Source of the DNA: Clostridium sp. UBA6758 | GTDB taxonomy: Bacteria; Bacillota; Clostridia; Clostridiales; Clostridiaceae | Length of the DNA: 14,708 nt | Direction of reading: 5' to 3' | Assembly (NCBI GenBank): GCA_002453475.1 | Contig: DKGY01000071.1 | Span: 95,389 to 110,096, forward strand | Shown: positions 1-8,804 of the stretch, piece after piece | Layout: the number at the start of each line of letters is the position of its first letter | How positions within the stretch are numbered: position 1 is the stretch's first letter | Program-made: the position numbers and the translations under genes | Notes under the pieces: model-generated | The model's input: only the letters and a program-made list of their open reading frames with translations | Told to the model about the DNA's origin: nothing | Databases searched by the model: none

Positions 1-3000
1 CATAGCCTGATTATTTCTTGTAATTTTTTTAGAAACTGATGTTAAAAGTCCCCCTAAAATTACTTTTTGTTTATCCTTTACCTTTGAAACGCTCTCGCTA
101 ATAAGTCCTTCTACACCTATACTTCCATCTTCTAAAGTATCTGCTAAAACTAAGTCTGATATCTTGTGAGTGGTTACATGTTTTAAAGTCTTCTCATAAT
201 CATCTAGTGGATGACCTGATAAATATATTCCTGTCATTTCTTTTTCCATAGCTAATAAATACTTTTTATTAAATTCCTGAATTTCTGGATAAACTATCTT
301 AAAGGCACTATCTTCATCCTCAGCTCCTTGAAATAGACTGATTTGTCCTGGGACATTTCTCTTTCTTTCATTGTTTATTCCATCTAAAATTTTCTCAAAT
401 ACAGCTATTAATTTAGATCTGTATACTCCTAAACTATCAAAAGCTCCAACTTTTATAAGACTCTCTACAGCTCTCTTATTTACTGCTCCAGAATCAATCT
501 TGTTACAAAAATCGCTAAAGCTCTTAAATTTCCCTTTTTCCTTACGTCTTTCCACTATTGATTCTATAACATTTACTCCAACATTTTTTATAGCTGAAAG
601 ACCAAATCTTATAGTGTTACCTTGTACTGTAAACTTACTAAAGCTTTCATTTATGTCTGGTGGAAGTACTTTTATTCCTATTTCTTCTGCAAACCTAATG
701 TAGTATGCTACCTTTTCATTGTTTCCCATTATACTATTAAGCATGGCAGCTATAAATTCTGCTGGATAATAATACATTAAATATGCTGTTTGATATCCAA
801 CTACTGCATAAGCTGCAGCGTGACTTTTATTAAAAGCATAGGATGCAAAATCCATCATCTGATCAAATATCTTATTAGCTGCTTCCTCTGTAATTCCATT
901 TCGAATACATCCAGGTACTACAATCTTCCCCTCTTCATCTACTATTCCATGAACAAAGTTTTTTCTCTCTTCTTCCATGACCTTATGTTTCTTCTTCGAC
1001 ATGGCACGTCTCACAAGGTCACTTCTTCCCAATGAATATCCTCCAAGATCTCTAACTATTTGCATTACTTGTTCTTGATACACCATTACCCCATATGTCA
1101 CATCCAGTATACCTTCTAATTGTGGAGTTACATATTGAACTTTGTCTGGATTTCTTTTTCCTTCAATGTATTTTGGAATTTCTGCCATTGGACCTGGTCT
1201 ATAAAGACTTATTCCTGCTATGATATCCTCAAAGCAGTCTGGTTTTAGATCTCTCATGAAGGAAGTCATTCCTGCAGATTCTAACTGGAATACACCTACT
1301 GTTTTTCCTTCTCCAATCATCTGATAAACCTTTGAATCTCCAAAGTCTATATGATCTATATCTATTTTTACACCTTGATTTTTCCATATATTCTTAATAG
1401 CTTCATCCATTACTGTAAGAGTTCTTAATCCTAAGAAATCCATCTTTAAAAGTCCTAACTCTTCTAATGTACCCATGGTAAACTGAGTTACTATCATACC
1501 TTCATTCTTTTGTAATGGAACATATTCTACTAAAGGATGGGATGCTATAACTACTCCAGCAGCATGGGTAGATGAGTGTCTTGGTAACCCTTCTAAATCT
1601 CTAGCTACATCTATAAGTTCACGTACTCTCTCATCTACATCATAAAGTTCTTGTAGCTCACTATTCATCTCCAATGATTTATCTATAGTTATATTTAATA
1701 CTGAAGGGATCATCTTTGCAATTTTATCTACCTCAGCATAGGAATAATTCATTGCTCTTCCTACATCCCTGATACATGCCCTTGGTGCCATTGTTCCAAA
1801 GGTAATTATCTGTGATACATTATTTTCTCCATACTTATCAACTACATAATCAATTACCCTTTGACGCCCTTCATAGCAAAAGTCTGAGTCAATATCAGGC
1901 ATACTTACCCTTTCTGGATTAAGAAATCTCTCAAAAAGCAAAGCGTACTTTATTGGATCTATTTTGGTTATTCCCAAAGTATAAGCAACTATAGCTCCTG
2001 CCGCTGAACCTCTTCCCGGTCCTGTAGGAATTCCATTTTCATTAGCATATTTTATAAAATCCCAAACAATTAGAAAATAATCAACATACCCCATTTTCTT
2101 GATTATTCCTAACTCATAATCTAATCTATCGCACAGAAGTTTTCCTTCTCCATTTTCTTCTCTTATTTTATTTACTTTTTCTTCATCCAATACTCCATTT
2201 AAAGCTGAGAATACTTCATATCTTTCAATAAGTCCCTTATAGCAATTTTCCCTAAGATATTCAAAGGGATCTATCCCCTCAGGCAAAGGGAATTTAGGCA
2301 ATTTAGATTCATGAAATTTATAATCGAAATCACACTTTTCTGCTATCTTTAGCGTATTTTCCATAGCCTCTGGTATATAAGAAAAAGTCTCATACATTTC
2401 TTCAGGTGACTTAAGATAAAATTGATTTGAAGGATATCTCATCCTAGTTTTATCTTCTACGGTTTTACCTGTTTGAATACAAAGTAATACATCGTGTGAT
2501 TTACTATCTTCTTCATTTATATAGTGAGTATCATTAGTACATACTAATGGGATATCACATTCCTTAGACAACTCTAATAACATTTCATTCACTTGTAACT
2601 GCTGGGAAATTCCATGGTATTGTAATTCTAAATAAAAATCATCTTTAAATATTTCCTTATATTTTAAAGCAACTTCCTTGGCCTTTTCTTTATTATCTCT
2701 AAGTAAATTTTTTTGAACCTCACCACCTAAGCAAGCACTAGTAGCAATTAACCCTTCACAATGCTCCTTCAAAAATTCATAGTCCACTCTTGGTTTATAA
2801 TAAAACCCATCTATAGAAGCAGTAGATACTATTTTCATTAAATTTTCATAACCTACTTGGTCTTTAACTAACAAAACTAAGTGATAGGTATCATTGTCTT
2901 TTTGAGGTTCTTTAATGTACATTGATTTTCCTGCTACATATATTTCACATCCAATTATGGGTTTTATGCCATTCTCTATAGCTTCTTTATAAAAATCTAC

Positions 3001-3144
3001 TGCACCGTACATAGTTCCATGGTCAGTAATGGCAATAGCTTTCATACCTAGTTCCTTAGTTCTTTTAATAAGCTTAGATATTTTCCCCGAACCATCTAAG
3101 AGACTATACTCTGTATGCACATGCAGATGTACAAAATCCTTCAT
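1..3144 (-). CDS. dnaE: DNA polymerase III subunit alpha, DnaE type (3' end cut by window edge)
   Basis: This is a replicative C-family DNA polymerase catalytic subunit. The ATG at 3144 is preceded by a strong AGGGGGTGA ribosome binding site, and the frame stays open for 1048 codons to the window edge. The gene is therefore cut near its C-terminus; family members are about 1150-1190 residues. The N-terminal PHP domain is clear (HLHVHTEYSLLDG at residues 6-18, TDHGTMYG from residue 40). The polymerase active-site acidic motif PDIDSDF is at 416-422, and the third catalytic Asp is D569 in KMDFLGL. A helix-hairpin-helix region lies around 840-880, and the last visible residues (about 990-1048) begin the OB-fold domain. 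There is no inserted 3'-5' exonuclease between PHP halves, so this is not PolC. It lies 61 nt after the sortase gene with no terminator between them, so read-through from there is possible. In clostridia dnaE is often followed by pfkA and pyk, which would lie off this window. Confidence 0.96.
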   Translation of the reverse strand, partial: MKDFVHLHVHTEYSLLDGSGKISKLIKRTKELGMKAIAITDHGTMYGAVDFYKEAIENGIKPIIGCEIYVAGKSMYIKEPQKDNDTYHLVLLVKDQVGYENLMKIVSTASIDGFYYKPRVDYEFLKEHCEGLIATSACLGGEVQKNLLRDNKEKAKEVALKYKEIFKDDFYLELQYHGISQQLQVNEMLLELSKECDIPLVCTNDTHYINEEDSKSHDVLLCIQTGKTVEDKTRMRYPSNQFYLKSPEEMYETFSYIPEAMENTLKIAEKCDFDYKFHESKLPKFPLPEGIDPFEYLRENCYKGLIERYEVFSALNGVLDEEKVNKIREENGEGKLLCDRLDYELGIIKKMGYVDYFLIVWDFIKYANENGIPTGPGRGSAAGAIVAYTLGITKIDPIKYALLFERFLNPERVSMPDIDSDFCYEGRQRVIDYVVDKYGENNVSQIITFGTMAPRACIRDVGRAMNYSYAEVDKIAKMIPSVLNITIDKSLEMNSELQELYDVDERVRELIDVARDLEGLPRHSSTHAAGVVIASHPLVEYVPLQKNEGMIVTQFTMGTLEELGLLKMDFLGLRTLTVMDEAIKNIWKNQGVKIDIDHIDFGDSKVYQMIGEGKTVGVFQLESAGMTSFMRDLKPDCFEDIIAGISLYRPGPMAEIPKYIEGKRNPDKVQYVTPQLEGILDVTYGVMVYQEQVMQIVRDLGGYSLGRSDLVRRAMSKKKHKVMEEERKNFVHGIVDEEGKIVVPGCIRNGITEEAANKIFDQMMDFASYAFNKSHAAAYAVVGYQTAYLMYYYPAEFIAAMLNSIMGNNEKVAYYIRFAEEIGIKVLPPDINESFSKFTVQGNTIRFGLSAIKNVGVNVIESIVERRKEKGKFKSFSDFCNKIDSGAVNKRAVESLIKVGAFDSLGVYRSKLIAVFEKILDGINNERKRNVPGQISLFQGAEDEDSAFKIVYPEIQEFNKKYLLAMEKEMTGIYLSGHPLDDYEKTLKHVTTHKISDLVLADTLEDGSIGVEGLISESVSKVKDKQKVILGGLLTSVSKKITRNNQAM

Positions 3145-3205
3145 ATTTTCACCCCCTGCATCCTTGGTAATAAAACCATATTCCTTTACAATATTTATTT
3201 TTATA

Positions 3206-3796
3206 TTATCTTTCTAACTTACCTCTTACTATTAATCTGTCCTTACCATCATAAGTACATGTTACAAGGGTTATTGTTGCATCCTCACTTTTATCTAAAA
3301 CATAGGTGTCTTCTGGAGCAACTGTAAAGCTCTCTGTAATTTTATAGGTAAAGGTATTATCATGAGTAGATACTATTATATCATCATTAACTTCTAATTT
3401 GTTTAGTCTTAGAAAAAATTCACCTGTATCATAGTTTCTATGTCCTGCTAGTGCAAAATTCCCCATTTCTCCTGGCATAGCAGTATCCTTAAAATGTCCT
3501 ACAGCATATTTTATAATTTCATCCTCAGTGCCTTCTGCTACTACTACTTTCAAGTTTATTTTCGGTATTTCTAAAACTGCAATTGGATTTACCATCTCTA
3601 TATAAGGAAGTTTTTCTTCTTTGTTATTCTCATTTTTTTCATTATTAACTTCTTCCTTCTCTTCTGATATAAATTTATCATAAAGCTGATCTTGAACTTT
3701 TTTTGTTTCCCACTTTCCTTTAAAAGCAAATAGTAGTAATCCAATCCCCATTAGAATCAAAAGTATACTTATAATGTTTCTAATCTTCCCCTTCAT
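3206..3796 (-). CDS. Class D sortase
   Basis: This membrane-anchored cysteine transpeptidase of 196 residues would cleave an LPXTG-like sorting signal and attach the protein to the cell envelope. An N-terminal hydrophobic anchor spans about residues 5-25. A highly charged, Glu/Lys/Asn-rich linker (about 44-62) leads to the beta-barrel catalytic domain (about 68-196). The catalytic triad is visible: H119 in LAGHRN, C180 in TLVTCTY and R187 in GKDRLIVRG. The short TCTY-GKDRLIVRG ending and the small size fit the class D (YhcS/SrtD-like) subfamily. The start is supported by AAAGAGGTG seven bases upstream of ATG. No LPXTG substrate is encoded in the window, so this is an orphan (housekeeping-type) sortase. 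The gene has its own upstream intergenic region and precedes dnaE. The family call is firm; the substrate is unknown. Confidence 0.93.
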   Translation of the reverse strand: MKGKIRNIISILLILMGIGLLLFAFKGKWETKKVQDQLYDKFISEEKEEVNNEKNENNKEEKLPYIEMVNPIAVLEIPKINLKVVVAEGTEDEIIKYAVGHFKDTAMPGEMGNFALAGHRNYDTGEFFLRLNKLEVNDDIIVSTHDNTFTYKITESFTVAPEDTYVLDKSEDATITLVTCTYDGKDRLIVRGKLER

Positions 3797-3835
3797 TAAA
3801 ACACCTCTTTACTTAAAACTATAAACCATTAAGTA

Positions 3836-3864
3836 ATTATACACACATATGTTTTGTAACATTC
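3836..3864 (-). promoter_or_regulatory. Possible promoter for the sortase gene
   Basis: On the minus strand a perfect TATAAT (3836-3841) lies 39 bases before the sortase start codon and upstream of its ribosome binding site. The expected -35 position (17-bp spacing, 3859-3864) reads GAATGT, a poor match to TTGACA. That hexamer is also one arm of an inverted repeat. The -10 alone is common in AT-rich DNA, so the call is tentative. Confidence 0.35.
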
Positions 3865-3955
3865 TCAAAAATGGAATGTATTATATGATTAATCTTTTTA
3901 AATCCAGTAACTTATCTACAAAACTAGTCTAAAAGTAATGATTTTGAGACATTCC
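3859..3955. repeat. Inverted ACATTC/GAATGT repeats upstream of the sortase gene
   Basis: ACATTC at 3859-3864 is the inverse of GAATGT at 3874-3879, giving a 6-bp stem and a 9-nt loop. A third copy, ACATTCC, lies at 3949-3955 and is an exact inverse of GGAATGT at 3873-3879. The neighbouring octamer TCTCAAAA (3863-3870) also recurs inverted as TTTTGAGA (3942-3949). There is no T-run, so this is not an intrinsic terminator. The arrangement around a possible promoter is compatible with an operator, but that is inference. Confidence 0.35.
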
Positions 3956-3994
3956 ACAATAAAAATTTTTCCCTTTTATCTCTATAATAACACT

Positions 3995-4285
3995 TTATTT
4001 AGTATAATCAGCTACTTTGGAAACCTCTATATACGGCTTAATTTTATCTAAAACTTTATTAACATGATATGGATGTATCTGATATTCATTCATGTCATCT
4101 ACAGAATCAAATCTAGTTATAAGACATACATCAAAAGATCTCTCTGTATGAAGTTCATCTATTCCTACTTCTACCCCCCTAAGCTTAGGAATTTTTCCTT
4201 CCATAGCTTTAAGAGTATTTGCTACAAAGTCTACATTTTCCCTTGTATTTTCTTTTAACTTAAATAAAACTACATGTGTAAACAT
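3995..4285 (-). CDS. Dabb-domain (stress-responsive A/B barrel) family protein
   Basis: This is a small 96-residue protein spanned by one Dabb domain, a dimeric ferredoxin-like alpha+beta barrel. The typical opening strand HVVLFKLK is at residues 4-11, and the conserved histidine motif HPYHVNKV starts at H71, with H74 as the second His. Family members include plant stress-responsive proteins, some lyases and many bacterial proteins of unknown function, so no reaction can be assigned. The ATG at 4285 has a good AGGGGGT ribosome binding site. The gene follows the YtoI-like gene by 32 nt with no terminator, so it is probably the last member of the rapZ-yvcK-whiA transcript. No terminator is visible after it either. 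Confidence 0.85.
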   Translation of the reverse strand: MFTHVVLFKLKENTRENVDFVANTLKAMEGKIPKLRGVEVGIDELHTERSFDVCLITRFDSVDDMNEYQIHPYHVNKVLDKIKPYIEVSKVADYTK

Positions 4286-4317
4286 CTTTTACCCCCTATA
4301 CATTAAACCTATTTTAT

Positions 4318-5622
4318 TTAATTATTTTTTAGTACCTTAGCTGATAGCATAGCCTTTGCCATAATCTCTTTATTTTGGTTATACATTGTTACTTCTACCT
4401 TTGAATAATATCTTCCTCTATCTATTACTTCAGAGTATACATCCATTATCCTACCCATTTGTACTGGCTTAGTAAAATAAGATGTGAAACTATCTATAGC
4501 TACATTGGTAATACCATTTTGTCTTAATACCATAGTTCCCATAGTGGATAAAAGCATATTTAATGCATTCCATGATGCAGTACCTATAGAGTCAAGCATT
4601 TCTGGTACAATTTCTCCCCAGAAATGCATACTATTCTTACTAGATTCAAATTCAAAATTCTTTAAAATTAAATCATCCATAGTATGACCTACATGGGGCT
4701 GTCTTGTAACTATTTGCAATGCCTTTATCACATCTCCCCTAGAAATTATACCAACTAATTTCCTTTTATATACCACTGGACATATTTGAATTCCATCCCA
4801 AGCCATGATATGTGCTGCATAGGCAACTGTGCTTGTAGGGTTTAACACAATAGGATTCTTTGTCATAATGCTATTAATAATCTCCTTGTCATCATGATTA
4901 TTTATTTGAGTTATACTTACAAGACCTATAACTCTAGATTCCTCATCTAAAACTGGAAATCTTTCATGCCTAGTTTTCTCTGATAATTCTTTTAATGTTT
5001 TAATCTTGTCCCATACATTTAAGTATTCTGGATTTTTATCCATAACATCTTCTACTAACACAATTTCTTTTTTAACATTATTTTCATATATAGCTTTATT
5101 TATCATACTTGCAACAGTAAAGGTATCATAGGTACATGATATTACAGGCAAATTTGTTTTATCTGCTAAAATCTTTATTTCATCACTACATTGAAATCCT
5201 CCAGTTATAAGCACAGCACATTGGTTTTCAAGAGCTAGCCTTTGAGCTTCTTCTCTATTTCCTACTATAAGTAATGATCCTGGGTTGATGTATCTCTTCA
5301 TGGTTTCAACTTCCATGGCCCCTATTATAAATCTTTCAAGAAAATTATTTTCTCCAGCCTTGCCACCAATTAAAGTTCCATCTACCATGTTTACAATTTC
5401 CTTAAAAGATATCTTGTCAATATTCTTTTTTTCTAACTTTTCTACCCTTACCGTGCCAACCCTAGGAATCGTATTGACAATCCCTATAGATTCGCACTCC
5501 TTTATTGCTCTATAAGCAGTTCCTTCACTGACACCCAATTTACTACTAATTCCTCTAACTGAAATCTTAGTACCTATATCTAAGGATAGAATATATTTAA
5601 TTATTTCTTCATGCTTTGACAC
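4318..5622 (-). CDS. YtoI-like protein: HTH, DRTGG, tandem CBS and hotdog domains
   Basis: This 434-residue multidomain protein matches the architecture of Bacillus YtoI. From N to C the modules are a winged-helix DNA-binding domain (about 1-60, helix-turn-helix around 24-45), a DRTGG domain (about 70-180), two CBS motifs (about 190-240 and 252-305, the second ending ISRGDVIKAL) and a hotdog thioesterase-like domain (about 330-434). CBS pairs bind adenine nucleotides in many proteins, and hotdog domains often bind acyl-CoA, so a ligand-sensing regulator is plausible, but its function is not known. The start codon is GTG (5620-5622), preceded by AGAGGG inside the end of whiA and only 2 nt after the whiA stop. 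This suggests translational coupling. In B. subtilis the gene after whiA is crh instead. Domain assignment is confident; ligand and targets are not. Confidence 0.9.
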   Translation of the reverse strand: MSKHEEIIKYILSLDIGTKISVRGISSKLGVSEGTAYRAIKECESIGIVNTIPRVGTVRVEKLEKKNIDKISFKEIVNMVDGTLIGGKAGENNFLERFIIGAMEVETMKRYINPGSLLIVGNREEAQRLALENQCAVLITGGFQCSDEIKILADKTNLPVISCTYDTFTVASMINKAIYENNVKKEIVLVEDVMDKNPEYLNVWDKIKTLKELSEKTRHERFPVLDEESRVIGLVSITQINNHDDKEIINSIMTKNPIVLNPTSTVAYAAHIMAWDGIQICPVVYKRKLVGIISRGDVIKALQIVTRQPHVGHTMDDLILKNFEFESSKNSMHFWGEIVPEMLDSIGTASWNALNMLLSTMGTMVLRQNGITNVAIDSFTSYFTKPVQMGRIMDVYSEVIDRGRYYSKVEVTMYNQNKEIMAKAMLSAKVLKNN

Positions 5623-5624
5623 AG

Positions 5625-6575
5625 CTATCTACCCTCTTTCCTAAGTTCATCTGCAATTTTTTCAATTCTTCTAAGACGATGATTTACTCCTGATTTTCCT
5701 ACAGGTGGATTTAACATAGCTCCTAACTCCTTTAAAGATTCATCTGGGAAGGCAAGCCTTAACTTAGCTACCTCCTTTAAGTTTTTAGGTAGTCTATCAA
5801 GTCCAATTTCACTTTGAATAAGTTTTATACTTTCAACCTGTCTTACCGCTGCATTAACAGTTTTACTAAGATTTGCGGTCTCACAGTTAACAATTCTATT
5901 TACGTTATTTCTCATTTCTTTCATGATTCTTATATTTTCAAGCTCTAGTAATGCATTATGAGCACCTATGATATTCAAAAGGTCGACTATTTGTTCCCCT
6001 TCTTTTAAATATATAACAAAGCTATTTTTTCTTTGTATAACCTTAGAGTTAAGCTTATAACTATTAATCAGGTCACTAAGCTCATTTGCATAATCTTGGT
6101 CATGAGTGACAAATTCTAAATGGTAAGTTTTCTCCGGGTTACTAATACTTCCTCCCCCTAAAAAAGCTCCCTTTATATATGCTCTTTTACAATCTTCATT
6201 TTTTATAACTTCATCAGGTACTCCATAGTGTATATTAAATAAACTATCCTTCTCAATTATACCCAATTCCTGAAGGAGTCCCTTTACATTTACTTCTTCT
6301 GGTATTAAAACCATATATATATTATTTTTCTTTAACGAATTGCTTTTCTTTACTAATAATTTAGTATGAATATCAAAAAAATCTTTTAAGTTTTTAAAAA
6401 TCCATCTTGCTATAGCTGGATTTTCAGTTACTACCTTAAAGGTAATAGTTCTGTTAAATCCAAAACCTAAGGTTCCACTGGATTTCATTATAGCTGATAA
6501 TTGAGCAGCTATTTCATCTTTAGATAACTCACTATTTCTGCATACTTCATTTTTTACCTTTAGTGAAAATGACAT
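5625..6575 (-). CDS. whiA: DNA-binding protein WhiA (sporulation/cell division regulator)
   Basis: WhiA homologue of 316 residues, a normal length. The N-terminal and middle parts form a degenerate LAGLIDADG homing-endonuclease fold; the diagnostic stretch AYIKGAFLGGGSI is at about 132-144. The C-terminal helix-turn-helix (about 262-312) contains the family signature PPVGKSGVNHRLRRIEKIA at 290-308. In Streptomyces WhiA drives sporulation-septation genes; in B. subtilis (YvcL) it affects division and chromosome segregation. The ATG at 6575 has a GGGAG ribosome binding site that overlaps the end of yvcK, with a 4-nt gap between the genes. The rapZ-yvcK-whiA order is strongly conserved in Gram-positive bacteria. 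Confidence 0.96.
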   Translation of the reverse strand: MSFSLKVKNEVCRNSELSKDEIAAQLSAIMKSSGTLGFGFNRTITFKVVTENPAIARWIFKNLKDFFDIHTKLLVKKSNSLKKNNIYMVLIPEEVNVKGLLQELGIIEKDSLFNIHYGVPDEVIKNEDCKRAYIKGAFLGGGSISNPEKTYHLEFVTHDQDYANELSDLINSYKLNSKVIQRKNSFVIYLKEGEQIVDLLNIIGAHNALLELENIRIMKEMRNNVNRIVNCETANLSKTVNAAVRQVESIKLIQSEIGLDRLPKNLKEVAKLRLAFPDESLKELGAMLNPPVGKSGVNHRLRRIEKIADELRKEGR

Positions 6576-6579
6576 CTCT

Positions 6580-7923
6580 CTACTCCCTATCCTTTTTTTC
6601 TCTTCTTAATCTCTGTGATAAATATATATATTCAAAAATTCTTTTCTCATCATTAATCATTTTTTTCTTTAATATAGTCTCTATAAGTATTTTAGCAAGC
6701 TTATCCTCATCATGTCTTATGAGTTCTTTTTTAATCTTTATCATATCAAATTCTATATATTTTACATTTAGCTTCTCTTTATCATCATGATCAAGTTGAA
6801 CAAAGGTTGAGCCTTTTTGCAAATATTTTTCTTTTATATTTTCTTCTTCCTTTGTAAGTCCTTTATTCACAATAGCATAATCAATAGGCATACCTTCACA
6901 ATGTTCCATTATAGCTCTTATATGATCCTGAACACTAAAGTTATCACTCTCACCTGGTTGAGTCATTATATTTGATACATAAATCTTTAATGCTTTAGTG
7001 GACTTTACAGCCTCTCTTATATCACCCACCATTAGATTAGGGATTATACTAGTATACACACTTCCTGGTCCTAATATAACTGCATCTGCATCTCTTATAG
7101 CGTCAATAGCTTCTTGAACTCCCTTGGCATCTTTAGGCTCTATAAATACTCTATCTATAGGTGATTTTCTATTTAAGCTCTCAGTAGGTATTGAAGACTC
7201 ACCTTTTATTATGTCCCCATTTTTTAATTTTGCATATAACTGCACATTTTCAAGAGTAACAGGTAGTACTTTCCCAGTTACCGCTAAAACCTCACTAGTT
7301 TTTTTAATGGCCTCTAAAAAATTATCGGAAATTCCATTCATAGCTGCTAAAAATAAATTCCCAAAACTTTGATTTTCTAAAGAACCATCCTTAAATCTAT
7401 ATCTAAATAGCTGTTCCATCAAAGGTTCCGTATCTGCTAAAGCTATTATGCAGTTACGAATATCTCCTGGTGGTAACATTCCTAAATCTTGCCTCAGTAC
7501 TCCAGAACCGCCTCCATCATCAGCTACTGTAACTACTGCAGTTATATTAGTAGTATATCTCTTCAGTCCACTAAGCATATTGGAAAGCCCTGTTCCGCCT
7601 CCAATAACTACTACTTTAGGTCCCTTTACTAATATACTATTTTTGAAAAAATCATCATCAAAATTTTTCTTTCCCATTGAAAAATTTAAGGCTTCGAACT
7701 TTATTATATCTATTACTTTTTTAGTATACTTTTCTAAACTTATATAGGTCAATACACACCCTAAAACTAGTATCGCTACTAGAAATATCTTTATAGAAAT
7801 ACCTTCATTCCATTTTCTTATGAGCTCAATTATAGCATAGGAAATTAAAAATACACCTAATATAATTTGGCATATCCATCTCTTAATTCCCAATCCAGGC
7901 ATTAATCCGTCCTTAAGCTTCAT
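6580..7923 (-). CDS. yvcK: YvcK/CofD-like family protein, membrane-anchored form
   Basis: Gluconeogenesis-factor family protein of 447 residues. The CofD-like Rossmann domain begins near residue 102 with [11 protein letters not shown] (104-114). It is followed by VADDGGGSG (133-141), PPGDIRNC (151-158) and [12 protein letters not shown] (281-292), the expected UDP-sugar-binding family motifs. B. subtilis YvcK binds UDP-GlcNAc-type sugars and is needed for normal cell-wall growth on gluconeogenic carbon sources. Here about 100 extra N-terminal residues carry two hydrophobic segments (about 16-35 and 43-62), predicting a membrane hairpin. The C-terminus also has a basic tail (about 418-447). 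The B. subtilis protein is about 317 residues and lacks the anchor. The ATG overlaps the rapZ stop (ATGA), so the two are translationally coupled. Confidence 0.95.
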   Translation of the reverse strand: MKLKDGLMPGLGIKRWICQIILGVFLISYAIIELIRKWNEGISIKIFLVAILVLGCVLTYISLEKYTKKVIDIIKFEALNFSMGKKNFDDDFFKNSILVKGPKVVVIGGGTGLSNMLSGLKRYTTNITAVVTVADDGGGSGVLRQDLGMLPPGDIRNCIIALADTEPLMEQLFRYRFKDGSLENQSFGNLFLAAMNGISDNFLEAIKKTSEVLAVTGKVLPVTLENVQLYAKLKNGDIIKGESSIPTESLNRKSPIDRVFIEPKDAKGVQEAIDAIRDADAVILGPGSVYTSIIPNLMVGDIREAVKSTKALKIYVSNIMTQPGESDNFSVQDHIRAIMEHCEGMPIDYAIVNKGLTKEEENIKEKYLQKGSTFVQLDHDDKEKLNVKYIEFDMIKIKKELIRHDEDKLAKILIETILKKKMINDEKRIFEYIYLSQRLRREKKDRE

Positions 7924-8804
7924 CGCTTTCCAGCTCCTCTACTTACATCCTCATTTATATCTCTATGATCTATAGTTACACTATTCCCCTGATGGTTTAA
8001 AGTCTCATATATTTTATTTGCAATAGCAACAGAACGATGTCTCCCACCTGTACATCCAATCGCAACGATTAACTGTCTCTTTCCTTCTATTTTATAATTA
8101 GGAATTAAAAATTTAAGCATATCTATAAATTTTTCTATAAATTGCTGTGTTTCAACTTTAGATAATACATAATCCTTTACTGGCTTATCTAATCCGCTAA
8201 AAGGCTTTAACTCAGCAATATAATATGGATTAGGAATAAACCTTACATCCATAACTAAATCTGCATCTAAAGGTATTCCATATTTAAATCCAAATGATAT
8301 TACATTAATGAGTAAAGGACTCTCAATTTGACCCTCATCTCCATAGGTCATAGTTATTTCTTCATTAAGCTCCTTATTTGTAAGTTTTGATGTATTTATT
8401 ATTTTACTAGCTCTTTCCCTTATCCCTTTTAGCTTTTTCTTTTCTATGCTTATACCATTAATAATCCTTCCATCTGGTGCAAGAGGATGTTTTCTTCTTG
8501 ATTCTTTATATCTTTTAACTAAGGTTTCATCTGTAGCTTCAAGATATAATACTTCATATAAGTATCCTTCTTTATCAAGAGTGGACAAACTCCCTAATAA
8601 ATCATCGAAAAAAGTTCTGCCCCTAATATCTACTACTATAGCAATTTTATCTATTTTTCCTTCAGTTTTAAAACATACTTCAGCAAATTTTATTATAAGA
8701 GTTGGTGGTAAATTATCAACACAGTAAAATCCTAAATCTTCAAGAGATCTTATTGCTTGTGTCTTGCCTGCTCCTGACATACCTGTAACTATCAAAAATT
8801 TCAT
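7920..8804 (-). CDS. rapZ: RNase adapter protein RapZ (YvcJ family nucleotide-binding protein)
   Basis: P-loop protein of 294 residues from the chosen start. Walker A GMSGAGKT is at residues 8-15, VDIRGR at 58-63, PNPYYIAEL at 191-199, and the C-terminal family signature [10 protein letters not shown] at 250-259. A longer frame opens at an ATG at 8825, but a GAGGTG ribosome binding site lies inside that extension, 7 nt before the ATG at 8804. The resulting start [11 protein letters not shown] also fits the family. In E. coli RapZ directs RNase E to the GlmZ sRNA to control GlmS; in B. subtilis YvcJ binds and hydrolyses nucleotides. No GlmZ-like RNA is evident here. It is the first gene of the rapZ-yvcK-whiA cluster, downstream of a terminator. 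Confidence 0.95.
   Translation of the reverse strand: MKFLIVTGMSGAGKTQAIRSLEDLGFYCVDNLPPTLIIKFAEVCFKTEGKIDKIAIVVDIRGRTFFDDLLGSLSTLDKEGYLYEVLYLEATDETLVKRYKESRRKHPLAPDGRIINGISIEKKKLKGIRERASKIINTSKLTNKELNEEITMTYGDEGQIESPLLINVISFGFKYGIPLDADLVMDVRFIPNPYYIAELKPFSGLDKPVKDYVLSKVETQQFIEKFIDMLKFLIPNYKIEGKRQLIVAIGCTGGRHRSVAIANKIYETLNHQGNSVTIDHRDINEDVSRGAGKR

Noticed and set aside
371..1035. Plus-strand open frames of 81 and 110 codons
   Set aside because: They lie antisense inside dnaE, whose frame is continuous with catalytic motifs. They have low-complexity Ser/Leu/Phe-rich translations and no convincing ribosome binding site.
1..3144. Possible frameshift or broken gene at the low-coordinate end
   Set aside because: The reading frame from the ATG at 3144 reaches base 1 in register with sensible DnaE sequence throughout; it is only cut by the window edge.
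3029..3327. Plus-strand frames crossing the dnaE start and the sortase end
   Set aside because: They are antisense to two recognised genes; the translations are rich in Phe, Ile and Leu, as expected from reverse-strand reading of AT-rich genes.
6563..7747. Hydrophobic plus-strand frames opposite yvcK that look like membrane proteins
   Set aside because: The hydrophobicity comes from reading Lys/Glu/Asp codons in reverse. yvcK on the other strand has its full motif set and tight operon spacing.
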